Position numbers and translations under genes: made by a program. A stretch of DNA of 33,749 bases from contig JANXQL010000045.1 in assembly GCA_025356815.1 (NCBI GenBank), positions 1-33,749 of the forward strand, written 5' to 3'. This DNA comes from Pseudomonadota bacterium (GTDB taxonomy: Bacteria > Pseudomonadota > Gammaproteobacteria > Steroidobacterales > Steroidobacteraceae). A model generated the notes under the pieces. The model worked only from the letters and a program-made list of their open reading frames with translations, was not told where the DNA came from and did no database searches. Positions 15,768 to 24,978 of the stretch are shown piece after piece. Within the stretch, counting starts at the first letter, position 1; every line of letters starts with the position of its first letter.

Positions 15768-17270
15768 TCAGCCGAGCGGATGCGCGACAAGCCACGCCGC
15801 GATTGCGTCGCGGGCGTCCGGCGGCAGGTGCAGGCCGAGCTTGGTGCGGCGCCAGAGGATGTCCTCGGCGGTACACGCCCATTCGTGTGCCTGCAGGTAG
15901 CGAAGCTCCGCTTCGTAGACGCCGCTGGCGACTTCGGCGCCGAGCTCCGCGACCGAGCGGGCGCTGCCGAGCCATTGGTTCGTACGCGTGCCGTAGGTGC
16001 GCGCCCAGCGATCCATCAGGCGCGACGGCAGGTCGGGATAGCGCGTCGCGAGCCGCACGCGAAACGCCTCGAAGTCCGCGTCCGGCAGATCACCGCCGGG
16101 CAGCGGCGCGCCAGCCGTCCACTGCGAGGGACGCCGGCCGAGCGCGGGCAGCAGTTTCAAGAGCGCGTCCTCGGCGAGGCGCCGGTAGGTCGTGATCTTG
16201 CCGCCGAACACCGACAGCAGCGGTGCGCCGTCGCTGTCCAGCTCGAAGCTGTAGTCGCGCGTGACGCTGGAGGGGTCCGAGGACTCGTCCTCGAGCAGCG
16301 GCCGAACGCCGCAATAGCTCCAGATCACCTCGGCGGGCGTGACGCTGCGCTTGAAATGCCGCGTGGCGAGGTCACACAGGTAAGCGGTCTCGTCGGCGTC
16401 GATCGACGCGCGCGCGGCATCGCCGTGGTATTCGACATCGGTCGTGCCGATCAGTGTGAACTCGTGTTCGTACGGGATCGCGAAGATGATCCGCCGGTCG
16501 GCGTTCTGGAAGATGTACGCATAGGGATGATCGAACAGTCTCGGGACGACGATATGGCTGCCCTTGACCAGTCGCACGGCGCTACGCGAGCGCACCGGCG
16601 TGGACTGGTCGAGGAAAGTACCGACCCACGGCCCCGCGGCGTTGACGACCGCCGCTGCGCGCAGCCGCGTCGAGGCGCCCTCGGGGCCGCTCAGGGTCGC
16701 GGTCCACGCGCCGTGCTCGCGTGCGATGCGAGTGCAGCGGGTACGGGTCAGGATGCGCGCGCCACGCTCGGCGGCATCCATCGCGTTGAGCACCACGAGG
16801 CGCGCGTCGTCGACCCAGACGTCCGAGTACACGAAGCCCGTGCGGTGGTCGGTGCGCAGCGGCGCACCGGCCGGATGGCGGGCGAGGTCGATCGCCTTGG
16901 AGCCAGGCAGACGCCGCCGCCGGGCGAGGTGGTCGTACAGGAACAGGCCCGCCCGAATCATCCAGGCCGGCCGCAGGTGGGGTTCGTGCGGCAGTACGAA
17001 GCGCAGCGGCCACATGATGTGCGGGGCGGCCTCGAGCAGCACCTCGCGCTCGGCAAGTGCCTTGCGGACCAGGCGGAACTCGTACTGCTCCAGGTAGCGC
17101 AGACCGCCGTGGATCAGCTTCGTACTGGACGACGAGGTATGGGCCGCCAGATCGTCCTTCTCCACGAGAACGACCGACAGGCCCTGGCCTGCGGCGTCGC
17201 GCGCGATGCCGGCGCCGTTGATGCCGCCGCCGACGACGAGCAGATCGCAGTCGCGGTCCGGGCGGCTCAC
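15768..17270 (-). CDS. glpD: Aerobic glycerol-3-phosphate dehydrogenase
   Basis: FAD-dependent, membrane-peripheral dehydrogenase oxidising sn-glycerol 3-phosphate to dihydroxyacetone phosphate and passing electrons to quinone. The 500-residue length is normal. The N-terminal dinucleotide-binding motif is [22 protein letters not shown] (about residues 9-30). [21 protein letters not shown] and [11 protein letters not shown] are family hallmarks, as are [47 protein letters not shown] and [13 protein letters not shown]. The start is a GTG with only a weak purine-rich upstream stretch; no other start is in frame nearby. It is first in a glpD-glpK operon. A TAAAGT hexamer on the minus strand at 17354-17359 could be its -10 box, but no -35 is clear. 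No GlpR-type operator is recognised. Confidence 0.96.
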   Translation of the reverse strand: MSRPDRDCDLLVVGGGINGAGIARDAAGQGLSVVLVEKDDLAAHTSSSSTKLIHGGLRYLEQYEFRLVRKALAEREVLLEAAPHIMWPLRFVLPHEPHLRPAWMIRAGLFLYDHLARRRRLPGSKAIDLARHPAGAPLRTDHRTGFVYSDVWVDDARLVVLNAMDAAERGARILTRTRCTRIAREHGAWTATLSGPEGASTRLRAAAVVNAAGPWVGTFLDQSTPVRSRSAVRLVKGSHIVVPRLFDHPYAYIFQNADRRIIFAIPYEHEFTLIGTTDVEYHGDAARASIDADETAYLCDLATRHFKRSVTPAEVIWSYCGVRPLLEDESSDPSSVTRDYSFELDSDGAPLLSVFGGKITTYRRLAEDALLKLLPALGRRPSQWTAGAPLPGGDLPDADFEAFRVRLATRYPDLPSRLMDRWARTYGTRTNQWLGSARSVAELGAEVASGVYEAELRYLQAHEWACTAEDILWRRTKLGLHLPPDARDAIAAWLVAHPLG

Positions 17271-17392
17271 GTGCGCGTTCCGGCGGCAGGGTGGAGGTCG
17301 GTCGGCAGGGCGGCGAGCGAGTTCATCGGCGAGTCCGGACGGCGAAGGCCGGTACTTTACCGCACCGCGCCATCCGTCGCGGTGTCGGCGAC

Positions 17393-18838
17393 TCAGGCGG
17401 CGTCGCGTGCGGCCGGCACCGTGCCGATCTGTGGCGGTGCGCCGAACCAGTGCAGCTGCGTGGCGAGGGTCGCGACCGCCCCGATGATCAGCAGCGCCGG
17501 CGAGCGCAGCGCGTGCTCCGCCGCCAGCGACTCGATCCCCTGCAGCGTGCCGACCACGACGCGCTGTTCGGGCCGACTGCCGTTCTCGACGAACGCCACC
17601 GGCGTCGCCGGGTCGCGCCCATGGCGCAGCAGTTCCGTGCGCAGCTGCGCCAGCATCGTGACGCCCATGTAGACGGCGAGCGTCTCGCGCGCGTTCGCAA
17701 GTCCGCGCCAGTCGGTGGCGTCGAGCGACTCGCGGCAGTGGGCGGTCACCAGCCGCACCGAACCCGAATGGTCGCGATGGGTGAGCGGGATGCCGGCGTA
17801 GGCGGCGCAGGCGAGGGCCGCCGTGATGCCAGGGACCACCTCGTAGGCGATGCCGTTCGCGCGCAGGTACTCGAGTTCCTCCCCGCCGCGACCGAACACG
17901 AACGCGTCACCGCCCTTCAGGCGCACGACGCGCCGGCCTGCCAGCGCATGCTCGAGCATGAGCCGATGAATCTCGTCCTGCGCGACGCGATGCCCGTGAC
18001 CGGTCTTGCCGACCTCGATCAGCTCCGCCTCGCGCCGCGCCAGTGCCAGCACCTCGCGCGACACCAGCCGGTCGTGCAGCACGACGTCGGCACCTTGCAG
18101 CGCGCGCAGTGCCTTGAGCGTCAGCAGTCCCGGATCACCCGGGCCCGCGCCGACCAGGGCCACGCTGCCGATGCGGCGTGCCGCAGAGAGTGAAGCCGTG
18201 TCCTGGCGCAGCCGGGCGAGCTTGTCCGCGAGCAGGTCTTCTGCGGCGGCCGGCCGCGCCTGGCGCAGCAGCGCGGCGACCGGACCGTCCAGCAGCCAGT
18301 CGTAGAAGCCGCGCCGCACCGACAGGTCCGGAATCGCCGCGCGGATGCGTCCGCGCCAGGCGGCGGCGAACGACGCGATTCGTCCCAGCGATTCGTCGAC
18401 AACGGACTCGAGCTGCGCGCGGATGCGCCGCGCAAGCACGGGTGCGGTGCCTCCGGTAGAGACCGCAATCACGATCGGCGAGCGGTCGATGATGGCTGGC
18501 AGGATGCCCGTCGACAGTTCCAGGTCGTCGACGACGTTGGCGATGATGCCGCGCTGCTCGGCTGCGCGGGCGACGGCGGCGTTCACCGCGCGATCGGCGG
18601 TCGCGGCGATCACCAGTCGCGCACCGTCCAGGTCCTGCGCCTCGAAGGCCCGCGGCCGGTGCAGCAGGCCACCCGCATCGCACAGCGCCTGAAGTGCCGG
18701 CGTCAGCGTCGGTGCGACCAGCATCAGGCGCGCCCCGCTTTGCGCGACCAGCGCGAGCTTGCGTTCTGCGATCGCACCGCCGCCGATGATCACCACCAGG
18801 CGGTCGCGCAGATCGAGGAACAGCGGGAAGTAGCGCAT
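17393..18838 (-). CDS. cysG: Siroheme synthase, trifunctional
   Basis: A 481-residue fused enzyme that makes siroheme, the cofactor of the sulfite reductase encoded just upstream. The N-terminal half (about 1-210) is the precorrin-2 dehydrogenase/ferrochelatase module ([51 protein letters not shown]). The C-terminal half is the SAM-dependent uroporphyrinogen-III methyltransferase ([70 protein letters not shown]). The CSFHFPA segment common in enterobacterial CysG reads STGILPA here. The gene begins 12 bp after cysI and is the last of the cysJ-cysI-cysG unit. AGGG precedes the ATG. Confidence 0.96.
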   Translation of the reverse strand: MRYFPLFLDLRDRLVVIIGGGAIAERKLALVAQSGARLMLVAPTLTPALQALCDAGGLLHRPRAFEAQDLDGARLVIAATADRAVNAAVARAAEQRGIIANVVDDLELSTGILPAIIDRSPIVIAVSTGGTAPVLARRIRAQLESVVDESLGRIASFAAAWRGRIRAAIPDLSVRRGFYDWLLDGPVAALLRQARPAAAEDLLADKLARLRQDTASLSAARRIGSVALVGAGPGDPGLLTLKALRALQGADVVLHDRLVSREVLALARREAELIEVGKTGHGHRVAQDEIHRLMLEHALAGRRVVRLKGGDAFVFGRGGEELEYLRANGIAYEVVPGITAALACAAYAGIPLTHRDHSGSVRLVTAHCRESLDATDWRGLANARETLAVYMGVTMLAQLRTELLRHGRDPATPVAFVENGSRPEQRVVVGTLQGIESLAAEHALRSPALLIIGAVATLATQLHWFGAPPQIGTVPAARDAA

Positions 18839-18850
18839 GGCCCTGATCCG

Positions 18851-20506
18851 TCAGGCCGCCGGCAGGCCGGTGCGCCAGAGATAGTCGCCGAAGCGTTCGT
18901 CCGGCTCGCGCTGCGCCGCGAAGCCTTCGAACAGGCCGTCGAGCTCGCGCAGGATCGCCGCCTCGTCGAGGTTCTCGCGATACAGCACGTTCAGGCGCTC
19001 ACCGCGGGCATCGCCGCCCAGGTGCAGGTTGTAGCGTCCAGGAGCCTTGCCGATCAGGCCGATCTCCGCGAGGTACGGGCGAGCGCAGCCGTTCGGACAG
19101 CCGGTGATGCGCAGGCTCAGCGGTACGTCCAGCACCCCGTGCTGCTCCAGCAGCGTCTCGACCTTGCCGAGCAGCTGGGGCAGGTAGCGCTCGGCCTCCG
19201 CCATCGCCAGCGGGCAGGTCGGCATCGACACGCAGGCAAGCGCGTCGCGCCTTAATGGCGCGCCGTGCTCGGCGGCGTCCAGCCGGTACTGTTCGATGAC
19301 CGCGTCGATCGTAGCCCGGTCCTCCTCGGTCACGCCTGCGATCGTCGCGTTCTGGTTGGCGGTGACCCGAAAGTCGCCGCGATGCACCCGGGCGAGCTCG
19401 CGCCAGCCGCTCAGCCACGGCTGGTCGAAGCGATCCGAGATGCGCCCGGCCGGTATGCGCAGCGTGCGGTGCCAGCGGCCGTCGAAGCCCTGCTGCCAGC
19501 CGAAGCGATCGCTGTTGGAGGTGAAGGTGTAGGGCCGTGCGGGCTCGAGCTGCATGCCGGCCCGCTTCTCGACCTCGGCGATGAACCAGGCGAGCCCACG
19601 GTCAGCGATGGTGTACTTGAGGCGGGCGTGCTTGCGGTTGGTGCGATCGCCGAAGTCGCGCTGCGTCGTGATCACCGCCTCCGCCACCGCCAGCATCGCC
19701 TCGACCGGCAGGAAGCCGGCAACGTCGGCCAGTCGGGGGAAGGTCTTGGAGTCACCGTGCGTGGCGCCGAGGCCGCCACCGACGGTCAGGTTGAAGCCGA
19801 CCAGCCGGCCCTGCTCGACGATCGCGATGAAGCCGAGGTCGTGCGCGAGCACGTCGACGTCGTTCGAAGGCGGCACGGCGATCGCGGTCTTGAACTTTCG
19901 CGGCAGGAACGAGCTGCCGTAGACCGGCTCGACCTCGGGCGTGCCGGCGAGCTTCTCGCCGTCGAGCCAGATCTCGTGATACGCCTGGGTCTTGGGCAAC
20001 AGGTGCTCTGACAGGCGGTGCGCCCACTCGGTGACCTCGACGTGCGCGGGCGATTCCACGGGATTGGAACTGGCGATGACGTTGCGGTTGACGTCGCCGC
20101 AGGTCGCGATCGAGTCCATCAGATCGGCGTTGAGGGCCGCCATCGTCGCCTTCATGTCGCCCTTGGCGATGCCATGGAACTGAAACGTCTGGCGGGTCGT
20201 CAGTCGCAGCGAGTTATTCGCGTAACGCCGCGCGATCGCGTCGATCGCGAGCCACTGCGCGGCGGTGCAGACGCCGCCCGGCAGGCGAATGCGCACCATG
20301 AAGCGCCACAGCGGCTCGAGCTTCTGCAGCCTGCGCTCCTCGCGGATGTCGCGGTCGTCCTGCTGGTAGCTGCCGTGCAGGCGCACCAGCTGGGCGTCGT
20401 CGTCCGCCAGCCCGCCCGTGGTCGGGTCGGCGAGGCCATCGGCGATGGTGCCGCGCAGGCCGCGGCTCGCGGACTTGATCTTCTCGACGGGGGTCAGTTC
20501 GGTCAT
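18851..20506 (-). CDS. cysI: Assimilatory sulfite reductase, hemoprotein beta subunit
   Basis: Siroheme and [4Fe-4S]-containing subunit reducing sulfite to sulfide with electrons from CysJ, in the cytoplasm. About 551 residues, close to the usual 560-570. The cluster/siroheme cysteines lie in ACVSMPTCPLA and TGCPNGC near the C-terminus. Other conserved segments include NSLRLTTRQTFQFHGI, ATCGDVNRNV, YGSSFLPRKFKTAIAVPPSNDVDV, FNLTVGGGLGATHG and HARLKYTIADRG. I chose the ATG at 20506 because GAGG lies 5 nt upstream, just past the cysJ stop; an ATG at 20524 would add six residues and overlap cysJ by 11 nt, but has no Shine-Dalgarno. Second gene of cysJ-cysI-cysG. Confidence 0.95.
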   Translation of the reverse strand: MTELTPVEKIKSASRGLRGTIADGLADPTTGGLADDDAQLVRLHGSYQQDDRDIREERRLQKLEPLWRFMVRIRLPGGVCTAAQWLAIDAIARRYANNSLRLTTRQTFQFHGIAKGDMKATMAALNADLMDSIATCGDVNRNVIASSNPVESPAHVEVTEWAHRLSEHLLPKTQAYHEIWLDGEKLAGTPEVEPVYGSSFLPRKFKTAIAVPPSNDVDVLAHDLGFIAIVEQGRLVGFNLTVGGGLGATHGDSKTFPRLADVAGFLPVEAMLAVAEAVITTQRDFGDRTNRKHARLKYTIADRGLAWFIAEVEKRAGMQLEPARPYTFTSNSDRFGWQQGFDGRWHRTLRIPAGRISDRFDQPWLSGWRELARVHRGDFRVTANQNATIAGVTEEDRATIDAVIEQYRLDAAEHGAPLRRDALACVSMPTCPLAMAEAERYLPQLLGKVETLLEQHGVLDVPLSLRITGCPNGCARPYLAEIGLIGKAPGRYNLHLGGDARGERLNVLYRENLDEAAILRELDGLFEGFAAQREPDERFGDYLWRTGLPAA

Positions 20507-20513
20507 CGGCGCC

Positions 20514-22307
20514 TCAGTAGACATCGCGGGCGTAGCGCCGCGTGCGAGCCAGTTCGTTCAGGTACTCGGTCGCATCCTCGTGGGAGCGTCCGCCGTGCTC
20601 GGCGATCACCCCGATCAGCGTCGCATGCACGTCCGGCGCCATGCGTTCGGCATCGCCGCAGACGTACAGGTGCGCGCCGCTGTCAAGCCACGCGTACAGC
20701 GTCTTGCCGTGTTCGCGCAGGCGATCCTGTACATAGATCTTTTCGGCCTGGTCGCGCGAGAAGGCGACATCCAGCCGGTGCAGCGAGCCTTTCTTCAGCG
20801 CACTCTGCCATTCGATCTGGTACAGGAAGTCGCGCTCGCGGCGGCGACCGCCGTAGATGAGCCAGTTGCGGCCGCGCGCGCCATCGGCCTGTCGCTGCTG
20901 CAGGAAGCCGCGAAACGGCGCAACGCCGGTGCCCGGCCCGATCATCACGATGTCGCGTGCGCCATCGACCGGGACGCGAAAGCGCGGGTTTGGCTCCACG
21001 AACGCGCGTACGCGGCTGCCCGCCGGGGAGGTCGCGAGCTGCCAGGAGGTCGGTCCCACGCGGTGCTCGCCGCCGTGGGTGTAGTCGATCACCGCGACCG
21101 TCAGGTGCGCCTCGTCGCCGACCTCGCGCCGGCTCGAGGCCACCGAATACAGGCGCGGCGCGAGCGGGTGCAGCGCGCGCACGAGGGCCTCGGCGTCCCA
21201 GCTGGCCGGGAAGCGCCGCAGCAGGTCTACGACCTGCTGCTCTTTGAGAGTCGCGCGCAGCCGGGCGGCCTGTTCGGGCTGCAGCCAGCCGGACAGCTCC
21301 TCGCTGCCGCTGCGTTCGGCGAGTCGTTCGAGCAGCGGCCGTGCGATGCGGGCGACCTCGCGCCGCGCGCGCAGCCACTCGCCGAGTGGCGCGGTCGTGG
21401 CGTCGATTGTCACGCTCTGCGTCGGGTCGAGCCGCGTCAGCGACAGCACCTGGTCGACCAGCAGCGCCGGGTTGTCGACGACGACGCCAATCGCGTCGCC
21501 CGCCTCGTATTCGAAGTGTCGGTCTGGCAGGGCGAGGGCGAGGTGGCGCACATCGCGATCGGCGCTGCGCGCCGTGATGCGCTGATTGGTGACCAGCTCG
21601 ACCTCCAGCGGTGCCTCGCGCGAGGCCAGCGAGGCCGCCGGTACAGGCAGCGTCGTGACGCTCGCCAGCTGTGGCGCCGACTCGCCGAGTTCGCTGCGGG
21701 CAAGCGCGACCGCCTGCTCGATCCACGGCGTCGCACGAGTCTCGTAGTCGACGTCGCACTCGACACGGTCGGCGATACGGCGCGCGCCGAGCTCCGCGAG
21801 CCGCTCGTCGAGCTGGCGCCCGGTCGCGCAGAACTGCGGATAGCTCGAGTCGCCGAGTGCCAGCACCGCGTAGGACAGCGATGCCAGGCGCGGCGCACGG
21901 CGACCGCCGAGCAGGTCGATGAGCGCGCGGGCGTCGTCGGGCGGCTCACCGTCACCGTGCGTGCTGGCCACCAGGTAGACGAGCCGCTCCTGCGCGAGCT
22001 GGCGCGGGGCGTAATCGGCCGCGCTGCTGACGACGACGCCGAGCCCGGCCGCCGCGAGGCTGCGGCCGAGCTTCTCCGCGAGGCGCCGGCCGTTGCCGGT
22101 CTGCGAGGCGTACACGACGGTTGCCCGCGCACTGGGCGCTGCGGCGGAGGCGATTCCGCCGCGGGCGCGGTCGGCCGCGAGCCCGGCGAGGTAGCCGCTG
22201 GCCCAGTACAGCGCGGTCGGGTCGAGGTCTGCGACGGCCGCCTGCAGCCGGCCTAGGCGCTCCTGCGTCACGGGTGGCGGGGCATGCGGGGCGGGGATCG
22301 CGCTCAT
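20514..22307 (-). CDS. cysJ: Assimilatory sulfite reductase, flavoprotein alpha subunit
   Basis: NADPH-dependent diflavin reductase that feeds electrons to CysI. 597 residues, standard length. An FMN-binding flavodoxin domain comes first (VVYASQTGNGRRLAEKL, LVASTHGDGEPPDDA, YAVLALGDSSYPQFC; about residues 60-205). An FAD-binding domain with helical insert follows (PRLYSVASSRREV, GPTSWQLA in place of the usual GVCSxxL). The NADP domain is last (IVMIGPGTGVAPFRGFLQQR, WLIYGGRRRERDFLYQIEWQ, HLYVCGDAERMAPDV), ending in the characteristic ...ARDVY. First gene of the unit; its Shine-Dalgarno is weak. A palindrome and an AT-rich -10-like box upstream suggest CysB-type activation. Confidence 0.96.
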   Translation of the reverse strand: MSAIPAPHAPPPVTQERLGRLQAAVADLDPTALYWASGYLAGLAADRARGGIASAAAPSARATVVYASQTGNGRRLAEKLGRSLAAAGLGVVVSSAADYAPRQLAQERLVYLVASTHGDGEPPDDARALIDLLGGRRAPRLASLSYAVLALGDSSYPQFCATGRQLDERLAELGARRIADRVECDVDYETRATPWIEQAVALARSELGESAPQLASVTTLPVPAASLASREAPLEVELVTNQRITARSADRDVRHLALALPDRHFEYEAGDAIGVVVDNPALLVDQVLSLTRLDPTQSVTIDATTAPLGEWLRARREVARIARPLLERLAERSGSEELSGWLQPEQAARLRATLKEQQVVDLLRRFPASWDAEALVRALHPLAPRLYSVASSRREVGDEAHLTVAVIDYTHGGEHRVGPTSWQLATSPAGSRVRAFVEPNPRFRVPVDGARDIVMIGPGTGVAPFRGFLQQRQADGARGRNWLIYGGRRRERDFLYQIEWQSALKKGSLHRLDVAFSRDQAEKIYVQDRLREHGKTLYAWLDSGAHLYVCGDAERMAPDVHATLIGVIAEHGGRSHEDATEYLNELARTRRYARDVY

Positions 22308-22325
22308 GGAGACTCAGCGGGACGT

Positions 22326-22395
22326 TTATAAGAGGGCGTGATCGTAGGTAGCGGGACCCCCTCCCGAAAGCCACTTGTCGTTATGAGCCGATAAC
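22326..22395 (-). promoter_or_regulatory. Probable cysJIG promoter with GTTAT-N6-ATAAC palindrome
   Basis: Reading on the minus strand towards cysJ, TTATAA (22326-22331) is the only AT-rich -10 candidate, and no -35 hexamer lies at the right distance. About 50 bp further upstream, GTTAT-GAGCCG-ATAAC (22380-22395) is a perfect 5-bp inverted repeat that stands out in this GC-rich DNA. CysB sites are AT-rich and include ATAAC-like half-sites, so activation by a CysB-type regulator is plausible. This is inference. Confidence 0.35.
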
Positions 22396-22725
22396 CAACG
22401 GTGACGCCGCGGCAGTTGCGTCAGACCCTCCCTGGCGGGGCTGACCGACGGTAGGGTGGTATTTACCCGGACGTTCCTGTACCGTACGCGTCGGCTCGTG
22501 TCCCTTTGTCCTTTTTTGCCTCCTGTCGCCCGGGTTCTCCGGGGCCGGCACTGACATCAAAAGCGCTGAGAGTCCGATCCAAGGTGGCGGTCGCGACCGT
22601 CCCCGGGTGTTGGGCCTCGTGCCTATTTGTCCGGAGACGAGCGCCCCGCAGTCAGTTCTGGTTCCCGGTGTTTCGGCCCCTCAAATGTGCCGCGCTGGGG
22701 ACCTTGTTAGTGAGTGATCGCAAAA
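22396..22725 (+). other. Long, structured leader before the RNA-binding protein gene
   Basis: About 330 bp without a credible gene. It is less GC-rich than its surroundings and contains a T-rich stretch near 22502-22520. A hairpin can form between CCGACGGTA (22445-22453) and TACGCGTCGG (22485-22494), enclosing the small palindrome GGTATTTACC (22458-22467). A self-complementary CGGTCGCGACCG lies near 22590. The spacing suggests a 5' untranslated region of 200 nt or more for the RRM protein, as in cold-shock or autoregulated RNA-binding genes. No known riboswitch signature is seen, and the transcription start cannot be fixed. Confidence 0.4.
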
Positions 22726-23055
22726 ATGACCAAGATTTACGTGGGCAACCTGCCGTTTACGGCCGATGAAGCCGCTGTCCGCCAGCTGTTCGAACAGCAC
22801 GGCAAGGTGGAGTCGGTTGCCCTGATCAACGACCGGGACACCGGTCGCCCGCGCGGCTTCGGCTTCGTCGAAATGGCGAGCTCGGATGCTGCTCGCGCCA
22901 TCCAGAGCCTCAACGGGCAGAACATGGGCGGTCGCCCGCTGCGCGTTAACGAGGCGCAGGAGCGCACCGGCGGCGGCGGCGGCGGCGGCGGTGGCAACCG
23001 CGGCGGCGGCGGCGGTGGCGGCGGCGGCGGCGGCGGCGGCCCGCGTCGCTGGTAA
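22726..23055 (+). CDS. RRM RNA-binding protein with poly-glycine tail
   Basis: A 109-residue single-RRM protein. RNP2 is IYVGNL (about residues 4-9) and RNP1 is RGFGFVEM (about residues 44-51), with the usual beta-alpha-beta-beta-alpha-beta fold over residues 1-80. The tail is a run of nine Gly, then Asn-Arg, then thirteen Gly, ending PRRW. Bacterial proteins of this class bind RNA and are often cold-induced; they occur widely in cyanobacteria and many proteobacteria. The ATG at 22726 is chosen because MTKIYVGN is the standard beginning; a GTG four codons earlier is possible. The Shine-Dalgarno is weak. The gene has a long leader and a strong terminator, so it is probably monocistronic and highly expressed. 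Confidence 0.92.
   Translation: MTKIYVGNLPFTADEAAVRQLFEQHGKVESVALINDRDTGRPRGFGFVEMASSDAARAIQSLNGQNMGGRPLRVNEAQERTGGGGGGGGGNRGGGGGGGGGGGGGPRRW
22969..23040 (+). repeat. GGC triplet repeat encoding the poly-Gly tail
   Basis: Twenty-four codons, all glycine except for an Asn-Arg pair, made almost only of GGC with occasional GGT. This is a trinucleotide microsatellite, so slippage would change tail length in frame. It also makes this stretch hard to assemble exactly. Confidence 0.85.
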
Positions 23056-23102
23056 GCGACCCCGCGACGTTCGCGGCTTCCGAGCTGTGATTCGAAGCAA
23101 CT

Positions 23103-23138
23103 GAAAAGGGCCGCCTTGTGCGGCCCTTTTCTTTTATT
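23103..23138 (+). terminator. Rho-independent terminator
   Basis: A perfect 12-bp stem (23103-23114 with 23120-23131, GAAAAGGGCCGC/GCGGCCCTTTTC) with loop CTTGT, followed by TTTTATT. It ends the RRM gene transcript. Because the stem begins with an A-run, it can also work on the minus strand, where it overlaps the modC stop codon (23134-23136), making it a bidirectional terminator between convergent genes. Confidence 0.93.
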
Positions 23139-24273
23139 CAGGGGTGGAAGTATCCGCTCCGGCCCCGGCTTCCCGGATGGCCGCGGGGCGTGAATAGACG
23201 TGCCCGCGTAATGACGCGGCCTTCACCAGTGCCCAGACCGGCATCCCCGCCCGAAGCCCGAGTTCCGCGACCGCGGCCCGGGTGATGCGGGCCATCAACT
23301 GCTCGTCGCCGACCGCGACCAGCGCCAGCACATCCTCCGCGCTCTCGTCGACCAGTTCGGCCAGCGTCCCTGCGAGCACGTTGCGCACCGACAGCGAATG
23401 TGGTGGCTCGGTCGCGATGATCACATCGCGCGCCAGCACGTGCAGGCGCAACCGATCGCCGGGCGCGGCGCTCGGATGGGACAGGCGCACCTCGCCGCTG
23501 CCGACGCGTACGCTGGCAAGGCCGGACGGTTCGACCCGGCCGACCTGCACGTCGAGGACTGCGCCGACCCCGTCCTGACCGACCAGCGCGCGCAACGCCG
23601 GCTCGCGGCTTATGCGCGCGGGCGTGTCGCTTGCAAGCGTGCGACCGTCCTGCAGCAGCACGACGTGGGTGGCAAGGCGCAACACCTCCTCGTACTGGTG
23701 GCTGACGTACAGCATCGGCAGGGCGAATGCGTCCCGCAGGCGCTCCAGGTACGGCAGCACATCCTCCCGGCGCGCCGCATCGATCGAGGCAAGCGGCTCG
23801 TCCAGCAGCAGCAGACTCGGTTGCGCCAGCAGCGCCCGCCCCAGCGCGACGCGCTGGCGTTCGCCGCCGGAGAGCTGGTGCACGCGGCGGGCGAGCAGCG
23901 GGTCGAGGCCGAGCAGGTCGAGGATCTCCTTGCGTTCGATGACCTGCGGCGCGGCACGTGCCCGGCGCTCGCCATAGGCGAGGTTGCCGCGCACGTCCAG
24001 GTGCGGGAACAGCCGCGCATCCTGAAATACGTAGCCGATCCGGCGGTGTTCGGCCGGCACGTCGATGCCGCGGGCGCTGTCCAGCCAGGTCAGCCCACCG
24101 ACACGGATGGACCCGATCGCAGCGCTGAGTCCCGCGATCGCGTTGACCAGCGTGCTCTTGCCGGCGCCGGACGGCCCGTACAGGGCGACGACGCCCGGCA
24201 GCGGCGCGCTAAAGCGCGCCTGCAACTGGAACGGCCCGCGCACGGCGGTCAGCTGGACCTCCAGGCTGCTCAT
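23134..24273 (-). CDS. modC: Molybdate ABC transporter ATP-binding protein
   Basis: The 379-residue ATPase of a molybdate (or tungstate) importer. Walker A is GPSGAGKST, the Q-loop lies in YVFQDARLFPHL, the signature is QLSGGERQRVALGRALL, Walker B is LLLLDEPLASID and the switch region is YVSHQYEEV. The C-terminal portion after about residue 290 is a Mop/TOBE domain (SLSVRNVLAGTLAELVDESAEDVLALVAVG), which binds oxyanion and distinguishes ModC from other importer ATPases. Its start overlaps the end of modB by 4 nt (ATGA). It is convergent with the RRM gene across a bidirectional terminator. Confidence 0.95.
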   Translation of the reverse strand: MSSLEVQLTAVRGPFQLQARFSAPLPGVVALYGPSGAGKSTLVNAIAGLSAAIGSIRVGGLTWLDSARGIDVPAEHRRIGYVFQDARLFPHLDVRGNLAYGERRARAAPQVIERKEILDLLGLDPLLARRVHQLSGGERQRVALGRALLAQPSLLLLDEPLASIDAARREDVLPYLERLRDAFALPMLYVSHQYEEVLRLATHVVLLQDGRTLASDTPARISREPALRALVGQDGVGAVLDVQVGRVEPSGLASVRVGSGEVRLSHPSAAPGDRLRLHVLARDVIIATEPPHSLSVRNVLAGTLAELVDESAEDVLALVAVGDEQLMARITRAAVAELGLRAGMPVWALVKAASLRGHVYSRPAAIREAGAGADTSTPE

Positions 24274-24956
24274 GGTCCGAAGCGTGCGCGCAGTCGGCGC
24301 GCGAGGAATTCAGCGGCGACGAGGCCGGTGAAGCCCAGACACAGCGACAGCCCGGCGTAGCGGGCGGCCGCGCTGTCGCCGTCCGGGGACTGGATGGCCG
24401 TGTACAGCGCGAGCGGCAACGTGCGCGTCTCGCCGGGGATGTTGCTCGCGAAGGTGATCACCGCGCCGAACTCGCCTAGCCCTGCCGCGAACGCGGTCAC
24501 GGCGCCTGCCAGGATGCCCGGCGCCATCAGCGGCAAGGTCACCGACACGAAGCGGTCGACGGGGCCCGCACCGAGGGTTCGCGCCGCTTCCTCGAGGCCG
24601 GGGTGTACGCCCTCCAGCGACAGACGCATGGCGCGCACCATCAGCGGGAAGCTCATGACTGCGGTGGCGAGTGCGGCGCCGCCGGTGGTGAACGCCAGCC
24701 GCACACCGAAGGTGGCGTAGAGCCAGCCGCCGAGCGGACCGCGCACGCCGAACACCACCAGCAGCAGGTAGCCGACCACCACCGGCGGCAGCACCAGCGG
24801 CAGGTGCACCAGCGCATCGAGCAGCGTGCGGCCGGCGAACCGGCCGCGCACCAGCAGCCACGCGACCAGCACCGCGACTGGCAGGCTCGCGGCGACGCTT
24901 TCGCCGGCGACAATCACGCTGATCCGCAGCGCTTCGAGTTCGGCGGCGGTCAGCAC
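24270..24956 (-). CDS. modB: Molybdate ABC transporter permease
   Basis: A 228-residue inner-membrane permease with five to six hydrophobic helices. The ABC-interaction EAA loop is EEAARTLGAGPVDRFVSVTLPLMAPGI. LVHLPLVLPPVVVGYLLLVVFG and FAAGLGEFGAVITFASNIPGETRTLPLALYTAIQSPDGD are strongly ModB-like. The start is a GTG 22 nt after the upstream gene, with no clear Shine-Dalgarno, suggesting translational coupling. The binding protein gene modA, normally directly upstream, is not here; a gene of unknown function occupies the position. Confidence 0.94.
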   Translation of the reverse strand: MLTAAELEALRISVIVAGESVAASLPVAVLVAWLLVRGRFAGRTLLDALVHLPLVLPPVVVGYLLLVVFGVRGPLGGWLYATFGVRLAFTTGGAALATAVMSFPLMVRAMRLSLEGVHPGLEEAARTLGAGPVDRFVSVTLPLMAPGILAGAVTAFAAGLGEFGAVITFASNIPGETRTLPLALYTAIQSPDGDSAAARYAGLSLCLGFTGLVAAEFLARRLRARFGP

Positions 24957-24978
24957 GGGGTGTGGCGGGTCGATTCGA

